Shown in pieces: positions 7,747 through 11,431 of a DNA stretch of 11,431 nucleotides; positions within the stretch are counted from its first letter, which is position 1; every line of letters begins with the position of its first letter. The stretch spans positions 1 to 11,431 of the forward strand of contig SVKJ01000034.1 of NCBI GenBank assembly GCA_015068525.1. Direction: 5' to 3'. This DNA is from Oscillospiraceae bacterium (lineage in GTDB: Bacteria > Bacillota > Clostridia > UMGS1840 > HGM11507). The translations under genes were made by a program, and so were the position numbers. The notes beneath the pieces are model-generated. The model had not been told where the DNA came from. It did not search any database and saw only the letters and a list, made by a program, of their open reading frames with translations.

Positions 7747-8709
7747 ATGAAAAAAATTGCTGTTTTAACAAGTGGGGGAGATGCTCCCGGTATGAACGCA
7801 GCCATTCGTGCTGTTGTAAGATGTGCGCTTCACAATAATATGGAAGTTTATGGGATTCACGAAGGATACAAGGGCCTTTTGAATGGTAATTTTGAAAAAA
7901 TGGGATATCGTTCTGTATCCGATTGTTTAAATAAAGGCGGTACAATTTTAAAAACTGCTCGCAGTAAAACTTTTGCGACCCCTGAAGGAGTTGCAAAAGC
8001 TGTTGAAATTGCAAAAGAAAAGGGTATTGAGGGTATAGTTGTTATCGGAGGCGACGGGTCATTCAGGGGCGCAAGAGCGTTAAGTGATGCAGGGCTTCCT
8101 ACTGTTGGTATTCCGGGAACAATTGATAATGATATTGCCTGCACTGATTATACTATCGGTTTTGATACGGCGCTTAATACTGCCTGTGAATGTATAGATA
8201 AACTAAAAGATACCTGTTCATCTCATTCAAGATGCAGTGTTGTTGAAGTTATGGGAAGGCACGCAGGGCATATTGCTCTTGAAGTTGCAGTTGCCAACGG
8301 TGCAGAAGCAGTTTTAGTTCCTGAAAAAGATTATGATATAAAAGACGATATTGTTTCATATATAAATGAATCTATCAAAAAAGGAAAATCTCATTTTGTT
8401 GTTATTGTTGCTGAAGGTATTGGAGAATCTGAAAAAATAGCATTTCAGATTGAAGCGTTAACTGAAATTGAAACAAGAGTCGCAATTTTAGGGCATATTC
8501 AAAGAGGTGGTTCACCAACTGTTTACGATAGAGTTATGGCAAGCCGTATGGGTGTAAAAGCAGTTGAACTTCTTATGGAAAATAAGGCCAACAGAGTTGT
8601 TGCTTTTAAAGATAACAAAATTGTGGATTATGATATTACCGAAGCATTAAATATGAAAAAGGGTATTGATGAACAGTTATACGAAGTATTTACTGATATA
8701 ACATATTAA
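7747..8709 (+). CDS. pfkA: ATP-dependent 6-phosphofructokinase
   Basis: PfkA phosphorylates fructose 6-phosphate to fructose 1,6-bisphosphate, the committing step of glycolysis. From ATG 7747 the protein is 320 residues, exactly the usual bacterial length. It shows TSGGDAPGMN (8-17), GGDG (101-104) whose Gly104 marks ATP rather than pyrophosphate use, PGTIDND (123-129) with catalytic Asp127, Arg162, MGR (169-171), AEG (222-224) and GHIQRGG (249-255). Arg21 and Arg25 of the allosteric site are kept. A GTG nine bases upstream (7738) is in frame, but it overlaps the AAAGGGTG ribosome binding site (7733-7740) and would add non-family residues, so ATG 7747 is preferred. pgsA starts 22 bases after the stop, so the two form a transcription unit. 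Confidence 0.97.
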   Translation: MKKIAVLTSGGDAPGMNAAIRAVVRCALHNNMEVYGIHEGYKGLLNGNFEKMGYRSVSDCLNKGGTILKTARSKTFATPEGVAKAVEIAKEKGIEGIVVIGGDGSFRGARALSDAGLPTVGIPGTIDNDIACTDYTIGFDTALNTACECIDKLKDTCSSHSRCSVVEVMGRHAGHIALEVAVANGAEAVLVPEKDYDIKDDIVSYINESIKKGKSHFVVIVAEGIGESEKIAFQIEALTEIETRVAILGHIQRGGSPTVYDRVMASRMGVKAVELLMENKANRVVAFKDNKIVDYDITEALNMKKGIDEQLYEVFTDITY

Positions 8710-8731
8710 AATGTAAATGTGAGGTCAAACA

Positions 8732-9268
8732 ATGTTTAAAAATCTTCCTAATTACATCACAATATTCAGATTGATATTGGTTTTTGTTTTTATATTTTTG
8801 TTTAGTTCGGATATAGATAATAAAAGCCTTTATTGTGTTATAACTTTTTTGATAGCAGGTCTTAGTGATGTATTGGATGGTTTTTTAGCAAGGAAATTTA
8901 AAATTGAAAGTAATTTCGGCAAACTTATGGATCCTCTTGCCGATAAACTTATGCAGATAACCGTTGCAGTTTGTATGGCGAGTATGGAACATTCTCTTTC
9001 GTGGGTGCCTGTATTTTTAATACTAAAAGAGTTAGTTATGATTTTAGGTGCAGCGAGACTTCTTAAAAAAGATAAAATTGTTGTTCAGGCAAACTTTTTC
9101 GGAAAACTTGCAAGTGTGATTTATTTCCTTGTCTTCCTTGTTATAATGATTTTTGAAAATATTGATCCTCTTATAAAACAAGGGCTATGCATAAGTTTTG
9201 TTATTGTATCAATACTTGCCTTTGTAAATTACATAAATGCATATTACAAAAAAGTTAAACCACAGTAA
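8732..9268 (+). CDS. pgsA: CDP-diacylglycerol--glycerol-3-phosphate 3-phosphatidyltransferase
   Basis: PgsA makes phosphatidylglycerophosphate from CDP-diacylglycerol and glycerol 3-phosphate, the entry to phosphatidylglycerol and cardiolipin, in the cytoplasmic membrane. The 178-residue protein has the full CDP-alcohol phosphotransferase signature D46-x2-D49-G50-x2-A53-R54-x8-G63-x3-D67-x3-D71. The N-terminal LPNYITIFRL is characteristic of PgsA rather than phosphatidylserine synthase. Several hydrophobic helices are visible, roughly at residues 11-25, 32-45, 72-82, 91-105, 122-142 and 150-168. The RBS is TGAGGT (8720-8725), 6 bases before ATG. It follows pfkA by 22 bases and ends in its own terminator. 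Another CDP-alcohol transferase such as a cardiolipin synthase of this fold is possible but less likely. Confidence 0.92.
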   Translation: MFKNLPNYITIFRLILVFVFIFLFSSDIDNKSLYCVITFLIAGLSDVLDGFLARKFKIESNFGKLMDPLADKLMQITVAVCMASMEHSLSWVPVFLILKELVMILGAARLLKKDKIVVQANFFGKLASVIYFLVFLVIMIFENIDPLIKQGLCISFVIVSILAFVNYINAYYKKVKPQ

Positions 9269-9281
9269 ACTGTGGTTTTTT
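9257..9281 (+). terminator. Terminator of pfkA-pgsA, overlapping the pgsA stop codon
   Basis: A perfect 9-bp stem (AAACCACAG 9257-9265, CTGTGGTTT 9270-9278) closes a TAAA tetraloop and runs into six T (9276-9281), then C and TTT. The pgsA stop codon TAA (9266-9268) is in the loop itself, so the ascending arm encodes the last residues of PgsA. Confidence 0.92.
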
Positions 9282-9292
9282 CTTTGAACTGA

Positions 9293-9321
9293 TTGACAAT
9301 TTTTAGCATAAAGTATATAAT
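9293..9321 (+). promoter_or_regulatory. Perfect-consensus promoter of the cysteine synthase gene
   Basis: TTGACA (9293-9298) and TATAAT (9316-9321) are separated by exactly 17 bases, the ideal sigma-A arrangement. The start would be near 9328, leaving a leader of about 31 bases. No operator, T-box or S-box is visible, so expression looks strong and constitutive unless a regulator overlaps the promoter. Confidence 0.9.
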
Positions 9322-9358
9322 GAAAAAAGCACATTTAATTGAAAGGTTAATTATAAAA

Positions 9359-10285
9359 ATGGTTTATAATAATATTTTAGAAGCAATAGGAAATACTCCT
9401 GTAATTAAATTATCGAATATGGTTGATAGTGATTCTGCTGATATTTTAGTTAAATTTGAAGGGCTTAATGTCGGTGGCTCTATTAAAACGAGAACTGCAT
9501 ATAATATGATAAAAAAAGCAGAAACAGAAGGTATTTTAAATAAAAATTCAATAATAGTTGAGCCGACAAGTGGAAATCAGGGGATTGGTCTTGCCTTAGT
9601 CGGTGCTGTAAGAGGCTATAAAACTGTTATTATTATGCCCGACTCTGTCAGTGAGGAAAGAAGAAAACTTGTTAATCACTACGGTGCAGAAGTGATATTA
9701 GTTCACGATTCAGGTAATATCGGTCTTTGTATAGAAGAATGTCTTAACCTTGCACTTAAAATGAAAAAAGAAAATCCTGATGTTTTTGTTCCTCAGCAGT
9801 TTGAAAATCCTGCTAATCCTGATATTCAAAGAGAAGTTACAGGTATGGAAATTATAAATCAGGTTAATGGCCCTATTCACGGCTTTTGCTCAGGTATCGG
9901 CACAGGGGGAACTATAACAGGTATTGGAGAAACTTTGAAAAAATATAATCCTGAAATGACAATATGGGCTGTAGAACCTGAAGATGCCGCTATTTTGTCG
10001 GGTGGTTCAATCGGTACTCATATTCAGATGGGAATAGGCGACGGAATTATTCCTGAAATTTTAAATCAGAATATATATGATGATATTTGTATAGTTAAAG
10101 ATGATGAAGCTTTAAATACTGCTAAAGATTTGGCAAGAAAAGAAGGCATTATGTGTGGAATTTCAAGCGGAACAAATGTTGCCGCTGCAATAAAACTTGC
10201 CAAAAAATTGGGAAAAGGTAAAACTGTTGTAACCGTTCTTCCTGATACTGCAGAAAGATATTTTTCTACTCCGTTGTTTGAATAG
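9359..10285 (+). CDS. cysK: Cysteine synthase (O-acetylserine sulfhydrylase), PLP-dependent
   Basis: This enzyme makes cysteine from O-acetylserine and sulfide in the cytoplasm. From ATG 9359 it has 308 residues, typical of CysK. The N-terminus AIGNTPVIKL (9-18) is family-specific; PLP-binding Lys43 lies in GGSIKTR (39-45); the substrate loop is TSGNQ (70-74); PQQFENPANP (145-154), the phosphate-cradle GTGGT (181-185) and the GISSG serine region (267-271) follow. TSGNQ replaces the usual TSGNT, and SIKTR replaces the SVKDR seen in many relatives, so a sister activity such as cystathionine beta-synthase-like or O-phosphoserine use cannot be excluded. Upstream in-frame codons at 9293 (TTG) and 9320 (ATG) lie in the -35 and -10 boxes, which rules them out as starts from this promoter. 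The RBS is AAAGG (9342-9346), a rather long 12 bases from ATG. It is a single-gene unit with its own terminator. Confidence 0.88.
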   Translation: MVYNNILEAIGNTPVIKLSNMVDSDSADILVKFEGLNVGGSIKTRTAYNMIKKAETEGILNKNSIIVEPTSGNQGIGLALVGAVRGYKTVIIMPDSVSEERRKLVNHYGAEVILVHDSGNIGLCIEECLNLALKMKKENPDVFVPQQFENPANPDIQREVTGMEIINQVNGPIHGFCSGIGTGGTITGIGETLKKYNPEMTIWAVEPEDAAILSGGSIGTHIQMGIGDGIIPEILNQNIYDDICIVKDDEALNTAKDLARKEGIMCGISSGTNVAAAIKLAKKLGKGKTVVTVLPDTAERYFSTPLFE

Positions 10286-10307
10286 TGCAGTTTATCTGCA
10301 CTTTTTT
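10284..10307 (+). terminator. Terminator of the cysteine synthase gene, overlapping its stop codon
   Basis: A 7-bp stem AGTGCAG (10284-10290) and CTGCACT (10296-10302) closes a TTTAT loop and is followed by a run of T (10302-10307). The last two bases of the TAG stop codon (10283-10285) are the first two of the stem. Confidence 0.88.
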
Positions 10308-10346
10308 AGTATCATTTAACTAAAAAAAGAACATTATAAAAGTATA

Positions 10347-10386
10347 ATATTGTTTATATAAATACTTGAAATTAAAAAAACAATAT
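10347..10386. repeat. Nine-base inverted repeat around the guaA -35 box
   Basis: ATATTGTTT (10347-10355) and AAACAATAT (10378-10386) are perfect inverted copies 22 bases apart. They flank the -35 box, and the right copy reaches into the extended -10. It could be an operator, or chance in such AT-rich DNA. Confidence 0.35.
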
Positions 10387-10394
10387 GATAAAAT
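10366..10394 (+). promoter_or_regulatory. Promoter of guaA
   Basis: TTGAAA (10366-10371) and TAAAAT (10389-10394) are 17 bases apart, with TG at 10386-10387 forming an extended -10. Transcription would begin near 10401, exactly where the 10-base tandem repeat starts, so the repeat would fill most of the 5' leader of about 50 bases. Confidence 0.65.
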
Positions 10395-10400
10395 TATATT

Positions 10401-10440
10401 ATAAAAAATGTAAATAAATGTAAATAAATGTAAAAAATAG
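10401..10440 (+). repeat. 10-base tandem repeat in the guaA leader
   Basis: Four successive 10-base units occupy this stretch: ataaaaaatg, taaataaatg, taaataaatg, taaaaaatag. The two central copies are identical and the outer ones are variants. Each junction reads ATGTAA, giving three start-stop pairs (10408, 10418, 10428) directly before the guaA ribosome binding site. Confidence 0.85.
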
Positions 10441-10443
10441 GGA

Positions 10444-10482
10444 GGATACTATGGATTCAAACAAAAGACCGGATACTATGGA
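10444..10482 (+). repeat. 12-base direct repeat spanning the guaA start
   Basis: GGATACTATGGA occurs at 10444-10455 and 10471-10482. Each copy contains an in-frame ATG (10451 and 10480 minus one base phase is excluded; the second ATG is at 10478-10480), 27 bases apart. Only the first copy is preceded by GGGAGG, which supports 10451 as the start. Confidence 0.7.
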
Positions 10483-11431
10483 ACGTATTACAACAAAGGA
10501 ACTTGCAGATGCTTTTATAAGTGAGCAGATCTCTAAAATCAAAGAACAGGTAGGAGGTAAAAAAGTTCTTCTTGCCTTATCAGGAGGAGTTGATTCTTCT
10601 GTTGTTGCAGCGCTTCTTATCAAAGCTATCGGAAAACAACTCATTTGTGTGCATGTTAATCATGGACTTATGAGAAAAGGCGAAAGTGAACAGGTTATTG
10701 AAGTATTTAAAAATCAACTTGATGCTAATTTGATATATATAGATGCAACTGATAGATTTTTAAATAAACTAGAAGGTGTATCCAATCCTGAAACAAAAAG
10801 AAAGATTATCGGCGGAGAATTTATAGTAGTCTTCGAAGAAGAAGCAAGAAAGTTGACTGATGTTGACTTTTTGGCTCAGGGAACAATCTATCCTGATATA
10901 CTTGAAAGTGATGGTGTAAAAGCCCACCATAACGTTGGCGGACTTCCTGAAGATATGCAGTTTGAACTTGTAGAGCCTGTTAAACTTCTTTATAAAGACG
11001 AAGTAAGAGTTGTAGGTAAAGCGTTAGGACTTCCTGATACAATGGTTGAAAGGCAACCATTTCCTGGTCCCGGACTTGGTGTTCGTTGTCTTGGTGCAAT
11101 CACTCGTGACAGATTACACGCTTTAAGAGAGGCAGATGCAATCTTAAGAGAAGAGTTTGATATTTGTGGCCTTTCTAAAAAAGTATGGCAGTATTTTATC
11201 GCAGTGCCTGACTTTAAGTCAGTCGGTGTAAAGAATGACAAAAGATATGAAGGTTGGCCTGCAATTATCCGAGCAGTCAATACTAAAGATGCCATGAGTG
11301 CAACAATAGAAGAAATCCCTTACGAAATCCTTCATAAAATAACTAATCGTATAACAAATGAGGTTGATGGCATCAACAGAGTATGCTTAGACCTTACTCC
11401 AAAACCTATTGGGACGATTGAGTGGGAATAA
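10451..11431 (+). CDS. guaA: GMP synthase ATP-pyrophosphatase subunit, without amidotransferase domain
   Basis: GMP synthase activates XMP with ATP and aminates it to GMP. These 326 residues cover only the synthetase half: the PP-loop SGGVDSS (44-50), HGLMRKGE (71-78), LAQGTIYPDILES (141-153), the lid KAHHNVGGLP (157-166), RQPFPGPGLG (201-210), and the dimerisation domain ending GTIEWE. Bacterial GuaA is usually about 510-525 residues with an N-terminal glutamine amidotransferase; here the preceding DNA has stops, a terminator and a promoter, so that domain is truly absent. GLPEDMQFELVEP followed by LYKDEVR resembles the archaeal two-subunit enzyme. It must use free ammonia or a separate amidotransferase subunit, not seen here. 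The RBS is GGGAGG (10440-10445), 5 bases before ATG; an in-frame ATG at codon 10 lacks one. The stop is the last codon of the window. Confidence 0.93.
   Translation: MDSNKRPDTMERITTKELADAFISEQISKIKEQVGGKKVLLALSGGVDSSVVAALLIKAIGKQLICVHVNHGLMRKGESEQVIEVFKNQLDANLIYIDATDRFLNKLEGVSNPETKRKIIGGEFIVVFEEEARKLTDVDFLAQGTIYPDILESDGVKAHHNVGGLPEDMQFELVEPVKLLYKDEVRVVGKALGLPDTMVERQPFPGPGLGVRCLGAITRDRLHALREADAILREEFDICGLSKKVWQYFIAVPDFKSVGVKNDKRYEGWPAIIRAVNTKDAMSATIEEIPYEILHKITNRITNEVDGINRVCLDLTPKPIGTIEWE

Noticed and set aside
7574..8014. 146-codon open frame on the minus strand across the pfkA promoter and 5' end
   Set aside because: It lies opposite the highly conserved start of pfkA and its promoter, has no good RBS and resembles no protein; an AT-rich shadow frame.
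10401..10440. Short repeat array as CRISPR
   Set aside because: Units are 10 bases with no spacers; this is a simple tandem repeat in a leader.
10399..10644. Minus-strand open frame opposite the guaA start
   Set aside because: Shadow of guaA; its end is encoded by the repeat and it has no family resemblance. The same holds for the minus-strand frame at 10990-11295.

Overview
The window is strongly AT-rich and reads as chromosomal DNA of a low-GC Firmicute, most likely an anaerobic class Clostridia bacterium. The support is AGGAGG-type ribosome binding sites at short spacing, a Gram-positive lipoprotein signal, sigma-A-type promoters, very tight gene packing and the style of several proteins (a 359-residue 'TGMVGQRF' aspartate-semialdehyde dehydrogenase, a LipO-type sugar-binding lipoprotein). 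I cannot name the genus from sequence alone. No phage, IS element, CRISPR array, tRNA or rRNA is visible, and no gene-free stretch exceeds about 190 bases.

Region 1 (1-3435, + strand) is the 3' end of a glycan-use operon. It holds a family 20 glycoside hydrolase cut off by the left window edge, then 14 bases later a large sugar-binding lipoprotein, closed by a strong hairpin terminator. Region 2 (3424-6661, - strand) is a compact lysine/diaminopimelate operon, asd-dapA-dapB, followed by a small protein that looks like the two ACT domains of aspartokinase without the kinase. It converges on the same terminator hairpin as region 1 and is driven by a promoter lying back to back with that of yebC.

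Region 3 (6760-9281, + strand) holds yebC, then pfkA and pgsA as a two-gene unit (a glycolytic enzyme with a phospholipid-synthesis membrane enzyme). Region 4 (9293-10307, + strand) is a single cysteine synthase gene between a perfect-consensus promoter and its own terminator. Region 5 (10347-11431, + strand) is guaA in a reduced form: only the ATP-pyrophosphatase and dimerisation part of GMP synthase, without the glutamine amidotransferase domain. Its leader contains a 10-base tandem repeat.

Most genes are textbook housekeeping. The items most worth a second look are the stand-alone ACT-pair protein ending the lysine operon (possibly a separately encoded aspartokinase regulatory subunit), the amidotransferase-less, archaeal-looking GMP synthase with its repetitive leader of three ATG-TAA minimal ORFs, and the repeated use of stop codons inside terminator hairpins. 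I found no convincing wholly new multi-gene system.
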